Source of the DNA: Catalinimonas alkaloidigena
GTDB taxonomy: Bacteria > Bacteroidota > Bacteroidia > Cytophagales > Cyclobacteriaceae
DNA length: 64,000 bases
Assembly: GCF_029504655.1 (NCBI RefSeq)
Contig: NZ_JAQFIL010000001.1
Span: 1,927,001 to 1,991,000, forward strand
Reading direction: 5' to 3'
The notes under the pieces were generated by a model, which worked only from the letters and a program-made list of their open reading frames with translations, did no database searches and was not told where the DNA came from. The position numbers and the translations under genes are program-made. Shown here piece by piece: positions 27,486-36,654 of this stretch (position 1 is its first letter; every line of letters begins with the position of its first letter).

Positions 27486-28817
27486 ATGTCAAGTAGAAGG
27501 GATTTCATTAAAAAAGCTGCTGCCACAACAGCAGGAGTATCAATGGCTTTAAAAGCCTCAAGTTACAACAGAATCATCGGTGCCAATGACCGTGTCAATT
27601 TATGCTTCATGGGATTAGGAAGAAGGGTTGGTGCTTATTATGATGGACTCGATAAAAAGAACAATACACAATTAATGTATTTGTGTGATGTGAAGCAGAG
27701 CCAGATTGACCGTACGATGGAAAGGCTTAAAGGGCGTATTGACTATAAGCCCAAGCAAACCGATGACATACGGAAGGTTCTGGAGGACAAAGAGGTGGAT
27801 GCTATTTTTATAGCAGCACCTGATCACTGGCATGCACCGGGAACCATCATGGCCCTGGATGCCGGTAAGCATGTTTATGTAGAAAAACCCTGTGCACACA
27901 ATCCTCATGAGGAAGAGGTGATGGTCGCTAAACAAAAATCTACTGGCAAGATGGTACAAATGGGTAATCAGCAGCGTTCCTCCAACCATACTATAGAAAT
28001 AATAAATGAGATACATAATGGGGTAATCGGAAAGCCCTATCGTGCGGTAGCGTTTTATAACAGCAGTAGGGGGGAAGTGCCTCTTCAGAAGAAGCAGGCG
28101 CCACCCTCCGACCTCAACTGGGATCTTTTTCAGGGACCCGCACCACGTCAGGCATATCATCATGATACCTGGGACTACAACTGGCACTGGTACGGCTGGA
28201 ACTGGGGTACTGCAGAAGCAGGTAATAATGGTATTCACGAATTGGACATAGGACGTTGGGCGCTGGGTGTAGACTTTCCTGAGTTTGTTCACGTGGAAGC
28301 CTCCAAGCAACATTTCAAGGATGATGGTTGGGAAATGTACGATCAAATGTATGCGACTTTCCGCTTTGATGAAGGTAAAGTGATTAACTGGGATGGCAAA
28401 AGCCGCAACGGCTACTCTACCTATGGAGATGGTAAGGGGAGAGGAACAGTCATTTACGGTTCGGAAGGTACCGTATTTGTAGATCGTAGCCAGTACATGC
28501 TCTACGATAGAGAAGGAAAGCTGGTCAAAGAAAGCTCAAAAACCGACGAGAGTGGTATGGCATTAGGAGGTGGAGGTTCTACGTCCAGCCAGCATATTGT
28601 TAACTTCTTTGATGCTATCAGGGGGCAGGCCAAGCTAACTGCGCCTATTGAAGATGGAGCAAAGAGTAACCATATGGCTATGTTGGCCAATATTGCGTAT
28701 CGTACGAACAAATCTTTTGATGTGGACTCAACTACTGGAAGAGCCTACGATAAAGATGCTATGCAACTCTGGTCCAGAGAATATGAATCAGGCTGGGAAA
28801 TCGGACAGATGAGATGA
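27486..28817 (+). CDS. Gfo/Idh/MocA oxidoreductase with Tat signal
   Basis: A 443-residue NAD(P)-dependent sugar oxidoreductase. The N-terminus has a twin-arginine signal (SSRRDFIKKAAATTAGVSMA), so it is exported folded with its bound nucleotide. Rossmann features: NLCFMGLGRRVG and the family signature VYVEKPCAHNPHEE. The C-terminal domain has NNGIHELDIGRWALGVDFPE with the usual His, and HWYGWNWGTAEAG. Periplasmic members oxidise sugars, often at C3. With the neighbouring DUF1080 protein and GH92 it suggests oxidative processing of a glycan in the periplasm. A terminator follows about 100 bp downstream. Confidence 0.88.
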   Translation: MSSRRDFIKKAAATTAGVSMALKASSYNRIIGANDRVNLCFMGLGRRVGAYYDGLDKKNNTQLMYLCDVKQSQIDRTMERLKGRIDYKPKQTDDIRKVLEDKEVDAIFIAAPDHWHAPGTIMALDAGKHVYVEKPCAHNPHEEEVMVAKQKSTGKMVQMGNQQRSSNHTIEIINEIHNGVIGKPYRAVAFYNSSRGEVPLQKKQAPPSDLNWDLFQGPAPRQAYHHDTWDYNWHWYGWNWGTAEAGNNGIHELDIGRWALGVDFPEFVHVEASKQHFKDDGWEMYDQMYATFRFDEGKVINWDGKSRNGYSTYGDGKGRGTVIYGSEGTVFVDRSQYMLYDREGKLVKESSKTDESGMALGGGGSTSSQHIVNFFDAIRGQAKLTAPIEDGAKSNHMAMLANIAYRTNKSFDVDSTTGRAYDKDAMQLWSREYESGWEIGQMR

Positions 28818-28917
28818 TAACATCAGGAAGAGGTATGTAAAAAACTTCTGAAAAAATATTGCTCTTTAATTAGGAGTATATATTTTTTCCCGATATCACC
28901 ATTTGCCAATGTCATTG

Positions 28918-28942
28918 ACCTGTCCAAAGGGGGCAGGTTTTT
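28918..28942 (+). terminator. intrinsic terminator of the GH92-Gfo/Idh transcript
   Basis: ACCTGTCC (28918-28925), loop aaagg, GGGCAGGT (28931-28938), then TTTTAT. It faces the plus strand and lies just after the Gfo/Idh gene. Confidence 0.65.
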
Positions 28943-28988
28943 ATGACAACTCACTAAAAGCATTCTGATAGAAAGGTGTACTAAAAGT

Positions 28989-29036
28989 AAAACCGATAGC
29001 AGTCATCTAAACATGGCTACTATCGGTTTTATTATC
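28989..29036. terminator. bidirectional terminator between convergent genes
   Basis: AAAACCGATAG (28989-28999) and CTATCGGTTTT (29020-29030) form an 11-bp stem with T-runs on both strands. It lies directly downstream of the minus-strand SusD gene and of the plus-strand Gfo/Idh gene. Confidence 0.75.
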
Positions 29037-29037
29037 A

Positions 29038-30792
29038 TTAGTTTGCTGAATTTTGGCTCAATACTTCGGGCTGTAAGTCAATTTGTACCTGGGGAATCGG
29101 CCAGTAATTATTTTTACCTTCGGTAAATGTAGCTCCCTGCAACCACGGCAATACTCCTCCTGCAAGTTCATTTTCCAGGTAAGTATTCAAAGTATTGGCA
29201 GCAATGTTCCAGCGTACCAGATCATAAAAACGCATGCCTTCTAGCGCAAACTCAAGGCGCATCTCATGGCGTACAGCCTTTCTTGCGTATTCCTGACTGG
29301 GGAATGAGGTATATAAACCGAGCTTGTAATTAGCAGCAGGCTGGCTTTCATCTATCTCAATTGCGACATCAGTCCCAAAAGTTTCATTCAGTACTTTGCC
29401 CATCACTATGTCATCAGCCGCCCGCTGACGAATCTGGTTGACCAGGTTCATCGCAGTCGTAAGGTCGTTTTCTTCCACAGCGACTTCGGCTCTCCACAAT
29501 AGTACGTGGCCTAATCGTAATACCCTGAAATTATTACCGTTAACCCCTGATGCCCAGTAACTAGACTGCGTGGAAATCTCACCTTTGTTCCTTTTGTACC
29601 ACATTATTTTTTTATTGAGAAATGGACCCATATTAGGCTGGTCCAACATCCAGTCGCTACCGCTCATAGGCCCCCAGTCTAAAAAGGGAATCCCTCTTCT
29701 TCCTATCGTCCAGTCTACTCTGGGATCAAGAAGATGGTCAGTAGGCGTAAAGGCTTCGGTAGTAAGAATGCCGTAATCCTCTCGTAGCAACTCATCCTGA
29801 AAGTCATCCAGCATGGGTAGACCGTTTTCACCTACTTTAAAGGCATTGAACAAATCAAAAGTAGGGGCACTGTAGGCGCAGCAGAGCCCAACATCAGCAC
29901 CTCTGGGATATAAAGTTTGATGATCTATACCGGAATTATGAACGCCTGCACCATCATTGACCGAATACTGTATCTCAAAGATACTTTCTCCATTGTTCTG
30001 ATGTTCCTCATCAAAGTTATTATAAAAATGACTTTCCAATTGAAAAGGACCATTGTTTATGATGTCATCCAGGAGCGGTTTGGCTTCTGAAAATTCACTT
30101 TGAAACAAATGTACTCTAGCCTTAAAGGCCTTGGCAGCCCACTGAGATGCTCTCCCTACTTCTGAAGGAGAAGGGTTTAAATGATCCACGCCAAGCTGAA
30201 GGTCTGCTTCTATATCATCCCATACCTCACGGTCGTTAGGTACATTGACAGGGTCAACATCTTCAGTGATGTAGGGGATTTTTTCAAACTTAATTCTCAG
30301 CTGAAAATGAAACCAAGCTCTGAGAAATTTTGCTTCCGCCTCAAACTGCCTGGCTACGGCTGGAGGAATATCAGTAGCCTCTTTCAAAGCTTTAAGCACA
30401 TCATTGGCACGTGACACTCCTTCATAATTCACTCCCCAGGCCCCGCTAAGCCATTCATTATCAGGCCTTACTTCGTATCTTTCTATGTCATTGATCTGGC
30501 TCCAGCCTCCTGTCTGATCACCACGGTGCATATCATCAGAAGGTACATCGCCCCATACCCAGTTCGTGCCGGAAGCCTCGCCCAGGTTACCACTGGGTGA
30601 TTCTCCTTCTGCATATCCATCTACCATAGCATAAGCGGCGATAAGCAGGGCGTTTACACCATCCTCATTCTTCAACAATTCTTCATTTACAGATCCTATA
30701 GGCTTTTCAAAAAGAAAGTCTTCGCTACAGGCGCTTATCATTAAGATGATGCTCAGGGATAAGCTTATTTTGATAAGTATGTTTTTCATCAC
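29038..30792 (-). CDS. SusD/RagB-like surface lipoprotein of the agar/porphyran locus
   Basis: A 584-residue SusD-type lipoprotein (signal then MISAC, followed by SEDFLFEKPIGSV). Either of two adjacent ATGs may start it. Typical features: RQFEAEAKFLRAWFHFQLRI, the C-terminal EMRLEFALEGMRFYDLVRWN and NYWPIPQVQIDLQPE with a closing NSAN. It lies 16 bp downstream of its SusC on the minus strand. The pair adjoins the regulator and GH117 genes, so it should bind and pass agar- or porphyran-derived oligosaccharides. Confidence 0.92.
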   Translation of the reverse strand: MMKNILIKISLSLSIILMISACSEDFLFEKPIGSVNEELLKNEDGVNALLIAAYAMVDGYAEGESPSGNLGEASGTNWVWGDVPSDDMHRGDQTGGWSQINDIERYEVRPDNEWLSGAWGVNYEGVSRANDVLKALKEATDIPPAVARQFEAEAKFLRAWFHFQLRIKFEKIPYITEDVDPVNVPNDREVWDDIEADLQLGVDHLNPSPSEVGRASQWAAKAFKARVHLFQSEFSEAKPLLDDIINNGPFQLESHFYNNFDEEHQNNGESIFEIQYSVNDGAGVHNSGIDHQTLYPRGADVGLCCAYSAPTFDLFNAFKVGENGLPMLDDFQDELLREDYGILTTEAFTPTDHLLDPRVDWTIGRRGIPFLDWGPMSGSDWMLDQPNMGPFLNKKIMWYKRNKGEISTQSSYWASGVNGNNFRVLRLGHVLLWRAEVAVEENDLTTAMNLVNQIRQRAADDIVMGKVLNETFGTDVAIEIDESQPAANYKLGLYTSFPSQEYARKAVRHEMRLEFALEGMRFYDLVRWNIAANTLNTYLENELAGGVLPWLQGATFTEGKNNYWPIPQVQIDLQPEVLSQNSAN

Positions 30793-30808
30793 TAAATCAG
30801 TTTGATGT

Positions 30809-33800
30809 TTATAGAGATATGTTTAAGCCGAACATGATCTGGCGAGAAATGGGCCAGGTACCCACATCTACCCCCCGGTCTATTTCCTGAGCCACACCAT
30901 TGTTCTGCTTTGCAGTGATTTCGGGATCAAGCCCGGAATAATTAGTAATGGTGAAAAGGTTTGCCCCCATTACATATAAGCGAAGATTGGAGATATTCAG
31001 CTTTTCAAGAACGCTTTGTGAAAAATTATAACCTAGCTGAAGGTTTTGCATACGCAGATAAGATCCATCTTCTATATAATCTGTAGAGGCGTTTTGCTCA
31101 AAAGATGTAGAGCTGGAAGCTTTAGGAAGAATTGCGTCCGCATTATTTTCCAGATAGGGGCTGCCCCAGGACCGATAAAGTCTATCAGGACTGTTGGGTC
31201 CCTGAAACAGACCGTAACGAATAAAGCGGCTGGTATAATTGGCGATGTCATTTCCTACACTGCTGTAAAGTGTAGCCGCTAAATCAAAGCCTTTAAACTC
31301 TAACCCTAACCTCAATCCTGCGGTAAAGTCCGGATGAGGACTGCCTATATAGGTACGGTCGTCCGGAGTGATGACTCCGTCACCATCCACATCTCTTATC
31401 TTCAGGTTTCCAGGCTGATTGTATGTGCCATTGGTGGCATGACTATCCGCTTCCTCTTCTGTCTGGAATATACCATCCACTACATAGCCGTAAAACTCTG
31501 GAAAAGCATGGCCGGCTTCTGTCCTGGTGTATATCTGCTGACGGGTAGGAAAGCCCTGAATAAATTCATCTTCCGCATTGGACAACTGAGTAACTTCATT
31601 TTTATAATGTGAGAAGTTGGTAGCGATATTGAACTGTAAGGCATTGTTGAATGCCGTACCACGATAATCCAAAGTGATGTCAATCCCTTTGTTCTCCATA
31701 GAGCCAATATTCACAGAAGGGGCAGAAGCACTACCCGCTACCTGCGGGATGGCAACAGGAAACAGCATGTCCGAAGTATTCTTTTGCCATAAGTCAACAC
31801 TGACATCCAGTGATGAAAACAAAGTTGCGTCTACGGCAAAATTAGCAGAGGTGGTTGTCTCCCATTTGGCGTTGGGATTACCGATGGCAGTAGACTGATA
31901 GCCTAGCGTAATGGCATTGTCCCCCCCGTTGATGGCGTAGAAAGAGTTGCCCGGACCAGAGCCAAATGTTGAGAAGCTATTATAGTTTCCGATCTGGTCA
32001 TTTCCTGACTGTCCCCAACTGGCACGTAGTTTTAAATAATCCAGCCAGTTGCTACTCCCGTCCATAAAACGCTCTTCGGTAAGCAACCAGCCTAATGAAA
32101 CTGCCGGGAAAACACCGTATCGGTTATTTGCTCCAAAACGGGAAGAGCCATCGCGACGGACGGTCAAATCCACCAGGTATTTATTTTTGAGGCCGTAGTG
32201 CAGCCGTGAAAAATAAGAGAAAAGTGACCAAGCATAACCGTTGCCATTATTCAACTGATTGGTAGCGCCCGCGTCCAGTACAAGAAAGTTGATATCAGTA
32301 GAAAAATACTCCTGTCTTGAAGCGGAAATGTATTTATACGTACTTTTGGTAGCTTCAACACCGACTAAAAAGTCCAGTGTATGAATATCGCCAAAGGTTT
32401 TGGTATAACTGGCGGTATTTGTCCAGTTCCACAAAAAATTGGTAGCGCTGTTTTCGGACAAGGTAGTATTGCGAGCACCATTTACACTTTCATAGGCAGG
32501 TAAATTTGGATAAAAGCCATTGTTAAGACGAATGTCATACCCTAAGAGTGACTTGAGCGATAAACCATCTACGGGTGTGATCTGAGTGTAAAAATTTCCG
32601 CTAATGTTATACGACCTGGTTTTGTTAATACTGGTACGGTCAAGAAAAGCTACTGGATTAGGGCCATCGTAAAGATTGCCGCCTACTACGCCTCCCGCGT
32701 AATTACCTGCAATGTCGCGGAGGGGTATTAGAGGACTTGCCAGATAAATCTGGTTAAATAAGTTTTCATGGCTATTGTTTCCATTCCAACCATTGGTCTG
32801 GCCTACAGTTACACCTAACCTTTGCCCTACATTAAGCCAGTTGTTGAGCTTAGTGTCTATGTTTGATCTTAAGCCCACACGTTGGTAGGACGTATGCTTT
32901 AATATGCCGTTTTCATCCAGAAAGTTGCCATGAAAGGAGTAGGTCGTTTTTTCTGAGCCACCGCTTACCGATAAGTTGTAATCCTGAATAAGCCCATTCT
33001 GATATATTTCGTCCAGCCAGTCAGTACCATTTCGGTTAGTTAGCGTGATAGGGTATGTTTGCTGATCATAGAGCGCAGGATCTACTCCCGGATCACCTGA
33101 GTTGGCACCATTCGGAAAAAGGTAATTACTGATTACCGGAGTTGAGCCACTTCCAAAATGAGGATGGACTGTCGGTAAACCGTCATTCTGATACTCCAGC
33201 CAATACATCTCACCGATGGATTGCGGATCTGTCATCAGGTCATACTTGGATGTAGGTGTGCTAAATCCGGATCTTGCACTCACTACTATTTGGGCAGGCT
33301 GATTTTGTTTCCCTGCTTTAGTAGTCACTAAGATTACACCATTTGCGCCCCTGGCTCCATATATGGCAGTGGAGGATGCGTCTTTCAGTATCTGAATAGA
33401 TTCTATCTGGCTGGGTGGTGGTGGCTGTGCACCAAATACCCCGTCTACGACCCACAAAGGGCCATTATTGTTGATGGTTCCCATACCACGAATGCGAATT
33501 TCCGCATTACCGCCCGGAGTGGCCGGGCTCACAACCGTTACGCCGGATGCGCTACCCTGCAGTGCTTTGCTTACATCAGCGGTAGGCTGTTGGTCCAGAT
33601 AATTATTATCAACGGTAGTAATCGCACCGGTCAGGTCTCCTTTGGTTCTCGTGCCGTAGCCAATCACTACGACTTCATCAAGCGTCTCCTCATCCAGTTC
33701 CATAGAGACATCTATCTGAGTTCTGTTGTTGACTTCAACTTCAATATTTTTGTATCCGATAAAACTAAAGGTGAGCACTCCGTCTTCGGGAGCATTAACG

Positions 33801-34030
33801 GTATAACTCCCTTCTATATCACTGATTGTACCTGTAGTGGTTCCCTTTACTAAAATGTTGACTCCTGGTAAAGGTTCTCCTACTTCATCAGTGACTGTAC
33901 CGGACACAACAATGTTTGCGCGCGTTCCCGCTGAAGCCAGCAGCACGGAAAAGGTCAGGCTTAGGGTAAAGGCAGTAAGCATTACATACCGTCCAAGCCG
34001 CTTGAGTAGTGGTAAAATTTTAGGTTTCAT
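30809..34030 (-). CDS. SusC-like TonB-dependent receptor without STN domain
   Basis: About 1073 residues. The open frame extends to 34108, but the ATG at 34030 gives a proper signal peptide (MKPKILPLLKRLGRYVMLTA) and is preferred. Unlike the other two SusC proteins it goes straight from the signal to the carboxypeptidase-D-like domain (VSGTVTDEVGEPLPGVNILV) and then the plug (VVVIGYGTRTKGDLTGAITT; QILKDASSTAIYGARGANG). It lacks an STN domain, so it is not wired to an ECF/FecR pair. Regulation more likely comes from the adjacent TPR/LuxR-type protein. The barrel ends in MFGLNISL. SusD follows at 16 bp. Confidence 0.93.
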   Translation of the reverse strand: MKPKILPLLKRLGRYVMLTAFTLSLTFSVLLASAGTRANIVVSGTVTDEVGEPLPGVNILVKGTTTGTISDIEGSYTVNAPEDGVLTFSFIGYKNIEVEVNNRTQIDVSMELDEETLDEVVVIGYGTRTKGDLTGAITTVDNNYLDQQPTADVSKALQGSASGVTVVSPATPGGNAEIRIRGMGTINNNGPLWVVDGVFGAQPPPPSQIESIQILKDASSTAIYGARGANGVILVTTKAGKQNQPAQIVVSARSGFSTPTSKYDLMTDPQSIGEMYWLEYQNDGLPTVHPHFGSGSTPVISNYLFPNGANSGDPGVDPALYDQQTYPITLTNRNGTDWLDEIYQNGLIQDYNLSVSGGSEKTTYSFHGNFLDENGILKHTSYQRVGLRSNIDTKLNNWLNVGQRLGVTVGQTNGWNGNNSHENLFNQIYLASPLIPLRDIAGNYAGGVVGGNLYDGPNPVAFLDRTSINKTRSYNISGNFYTQITPVDGLSLKSLLGYDIRLNNGFYPNLPAYESVNGARNTTLSENSATNFLWNWTNTASYTKTFGDIHTLDFLVGVEATKSTYKYISASRQEYFSTDINFLVLDAGATNQLNNGNGYAWSLFSYFSRLHYGLKNKYLVDLTVRRDGSSRFGANNRYGVFPAVSLGWLLTEERFMDGSSNWLDYLKLRASWGQSGNDQIGNYNSFSTFGSGPGNSFYAINGGDNAITLGYQSTAIGNPNAKWETTTSANFAVDATLFSSLDVSVDLWQKNTSDMLFPVAIPQVAGSASAPSVNIGSMENKGIDITLDYRGTAFNNALQFNIATNFSHYKNEVTQLSNAEDEFIQGFPTRQQIYTRTEAGHAFPEFYGYVVDGIFQTEEEADSHATNGTYNQPGNLKIRDVDGDGVITPDDRTYIGSPHPDFTAGLRLGLEFKGFDLAATLYSSVGNDIANYTSRFIRYGLFQGPNSPDRLYRSWGSPYLENNADAILPKASSSTSFEQNASTDYIEDGSYLRMQNLQLGYNFSQSVLEKLNISNLRLYVMGANLFTITNYSGLDPEITAKQNNGVAQEIDRGVDVGTWPISRQIMFGLNISL

Positions 34031-34628
34031 GTACTTACATGTTTGAGTAGTAATTAATATTTTCTGAGAGACCTCCGCAGATTTCCGGCTGATGATATTG
34101 AATATCACGCCTTCATTGGAGGTGATGAAATAGTGCTAGGCTGATGTTACGTTTTCATAGTTTCAGATCAGTTAATGTTTGAAGTTTTGACAAAGGACTT
34201 TCAGGCCTGTTCAAGACTTGTAAAGCATAGTCTTAGCTAAAATCCTGTCGGGTTAAGTGAGAGTTGATCTAGATCTTTTTTACAATCTCAAACAATCATT
34301 TTTTTGTGTAATAAATCAATTTTTTACACTGGACATAAACTAGACAGACACGTTTAATATGATTTTACGAATTCAATAAATGTGCTTTATATTTTTGTAA
34401 AATCGTCAACAGGTTCATGTGAGCAGATTTTAAACTGGCTGGTATTACACTAGACATCTGGCATGCTATGGCTATTGAAATGTCAGGGAATGTGTCTAGA
34501 TGAAAGTCAGGCTTGAGAAATATATCTCAAAAGAAAATAGAAGAAAGAGATGGATTTGTTAAACGAAATTGTGGAGGCAGCAGATAGTGCAATTTTGCGT
34601 TACAGATGGTAAGAAAGCTATCCTGACC
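34031..34628. promoter_or_regulatory. SusC upstream region with repeated CTAGACA motifs
   Basis: About 600 bases between SusC and the end of the regulator gene, longer than other spacers in the locus. It holds CTAGACA at 34340-34346 and 34450-34456, the inverted copy TGTCTAG at 34493-34499, and a near copy CTGGACA at 34329-34335, exactly 11 bp (one helical turn) before the first. Two more copies lie beyond the regulator gene. These are candidate operators. I could not place a clear -7/-33 promoter here. Confidence 0.5.
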
Positions 34629-36326
34629 TTAAACTTTGGCGATAAAGTCTTCCAGGTTCGTGCTTCTTTCTAAGTTAAGTTTTTTTCTCAATCGGTAGCG
34701 ATTGGTATGCACTGACTCAATGGAAATGCCAAGGAGCTTAGCCATATCTTTAGAGGAAAAGTTGAGTTTGATGAGTGCGCAGATCTTTTGATCGTTTTGA
34801 CTAAGGGATGGAAATTTTTCACTCAATCGCTGGTAGAAGCCTTCATTGACCGCCATAAATCTAACTTCAAATTCTTCCCAGTTTCTAGAACTGTTCAAAT
34901 CAATGCTCTTCACAAGTTTGCCGATTTCAAAAGCGTTAGGGGTATCTTTTTGCTTCCTTAATTCTTCCTTTAGATTTGACAACAACTCATCCTTTTCAAT
35001 GGCCTGTAAAGCAGAAGCGGTAAGCTCTTTATTTTTTATTTCAAGTACCTCCTTTGCTTTTTGAATCTCCAGCTCTTGCTTTTTCTTCAACAGCCTCTTT
35101 TCTGACAAATGCTTTGAGCGCTCATGTTTAAAATATATTCCTCCTACGATGACAATAAAGGCAATAGCCACGATCAGAATGGTTCTTTGTAAAAACCAGA
35201 TTTTATCTTCCTGTTCCAGTTGTTCAAGCCTTTGTCTACGAATAAGCTCTTCCTGTCTTTCTTTTTCTACCCTGAAAGCATCCTGTATTTCCAGCAAGGG
35301 AAGGTTGTTTTTGCTTCGGCTATCAAAAAATGTAGCATCCAGTTCTTTAGCTGTTTTGATACTGGCAAAAGCCTTCTGGTAATTATCTTTGAGCAGGTAA
35401 ATTTCTGAGAGCTTCTGGTGTACGATGGGTGTAAAGTCTATGTGGCTCTGGTATTGTTCAGAAGTTTCTAATGCCATTAAGTAATAGTTTTCACTGGCGG
35501 TATAGTCCTCAAAATGCCGGTAAATGTCCCCTACGGTCGTATACACCAGCACAAGATAAGCGGGGTTGTCTTCCTTGTACCGAGCGACTACCCACTTCAA
35601 GATTTCCAGTGCCTCTTTGTACTCCCCTTCCTGGGCAAGTATGGAGGCCCTTTCAAATTCCATTTGTTTTACAGCCTGAGCCATAGTTTTTTCATTGTAA
35701 AATAATGATGCACTATCCAGATACACTTGAGCAAGCTTCGGCTTTTCAAGTTGGCGATAAGTTGCTGTGATTGCCATATAATTAGTTAGCAGGGCGGACT
35801 GATCCAGTTTTCCTTCTTCTGCTAGTGCTTTTTTCAGGTTCAGTGATATGCGGATATATTTCAGAGCTTCGCCTTCTCTTTTGTAATAACTATACAGTCT
35901 TCCAATGCTCAAATACACATTGGCTTTGGCTATCTGGTTTTGTGACTCATCAGCGAGCCTGAGGGCAGTCCAGTAATGATCATAAGCGTCTTTGTAGCGG
36001 GCATGGTGTCCGCTGAGTTCTGCCATGTATTGTAGCGTATTGATCGCTTTTAAAGTGTCATTTTTTTCCAGAGCTTCTTTGTAGCAGGCATTGTATAAAA
36101 GGGCGGCGCTATCAGGCTGGGTATATCGCAATGCGTAAGCTTCGTTGCAGGTAGAGCTTGCCTCACTGTCTATGATATAGGGAGACTGGCTGGGCTTTGC
36201 GGGCAGGCGGTCTAGCGAGAGTAGCAAGAGCAATAAGTAGATTACTTTTTTGTAAAAGTGAGTTGAAAAAGTAACCAACAACTTCTGGACAAAAGTATTA
36301 TTAGCGTTATTTTTTAATGTACTCAT
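34629..36326 (-). CDS. membrane-anchored TPR / LuxR-type HTH transcriptional regulator
   Basis: About 565 residues from the ATG at 36326; the open frame extends to a TTG at 36455, a less likely start. Order: a hydrophobic N-terminal segment (about 28-38), TPR repeats (about 70-370; SGHHARYKDAYDHYWTALRL, IAKANVYLSIGRLYSYYKR), one membrane helix (TILIVAIAFIVIVGGIYF), a charged coiled-coil, and a C-terminal HTH of LuxR type (ICALIKLNFSSKDMAKLLGI, then SIESVHTNRYRLRKKL). This architecture is common in Bacteroidota and joins periplasmic sensing to DNA binding. It lies between SusC and the divergent GH117 genes, with repeated CTAGACA motifs on both sides, and is the likely local regulator. Confidence 0.85.
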   Translation of the reverse strand: MSTLKNNANNTFVQKLLVTFSTHFYKKVIYLLLLLLSLDRLPAKPSQSPYIIDSEASSTCNEAYALRYTQPDSAALLYNACYKEALEKNDTLKAINTLQYMAELSGHHARYKDAYDHYWTALRLADESQNQIAKANVYLSIGRLYSYYKREGEALKYIRISLNLKKALAEEGKLDQSALLTNYMAITATYRQLEKPKLAQVYLDSASLFYNEKTMAQAVKQMEFERASILAQEGEYKEALEILKWVVARYKEDNPAYLVLVYTTVGDIYRHFEDYTASENYYLMALETSEQYQSHIDFTPIVHQKLSEIYLLKDNYQKAFASIKTAKELDATFFDSRSKNNLPLLEIQDAFRVEKERQEELIRRQRLEQLEQEDKIWFLQRTILIVAIAFIVIVGGIYFKHERSKHLSEKRLLKKKQELEIQKAKEVLEIKNKELTASALQAIEKDELLSNLKEELRKQKDTPNAFEIGKLVKSIDLNSSRNWEEFEVRFMAVNEGFYQRLSEKFPSLSQNDQKICALIKLNFSSKDMAKLLGISIESVHTNRYRLRKKLNLERSTNLEDFIAKV

Positions 36327-36654
36327 CAGTATAAAATTATAAGCCATAGCCTGGGTTTCTCCTTTTCTATTGTCTAGTCTTAGTACAGCTTCTTGTAAGC
36401 TTAGAACATAACAGTCTGAATAGCCAGCACTTTTAAATATTGCAAATAACTTCAAATAATACAGGCTAATTTTAGCAAATGAGCAGCCTATTCAGTTTTT
36501 GTCTAGTTGGTTTTTATGGTTTTCAGCATAATTCAGCTAATCTTTACTGCCATGAAAGTGAGGAATAGCTGAGTTAACAATCCAGTTCGCTTATATTTTC
36601 TTTCTTAAACTTTCAAACACAGCCTAAAATCTACAAGGTTAAAATTTAGCAAAT
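36327..36654. promoter_or_regulatory. divergent promoter region with CTAGACA motifs
   Basis: About 330 bases between the divergent regulator and GH117 genes. TGTCTAG (inverted CTAGACA) occurs at 36371-36377, 45 bp before the regulator start, and at 36500-36506. Two sequences on the plus strand match the TAnnTTTG -7 element at all but the last base (TAATTTTA near 36470 and TATATTTT near 36593), but neither has a clear -33 partner. Confidence 0.45.

Noticed and set aside
34031..34300. Consensus TAnnTTTG promoter for SusC
   Set aside because: I searched the minus strand and found only two-mismatch matches without a -33 partner.
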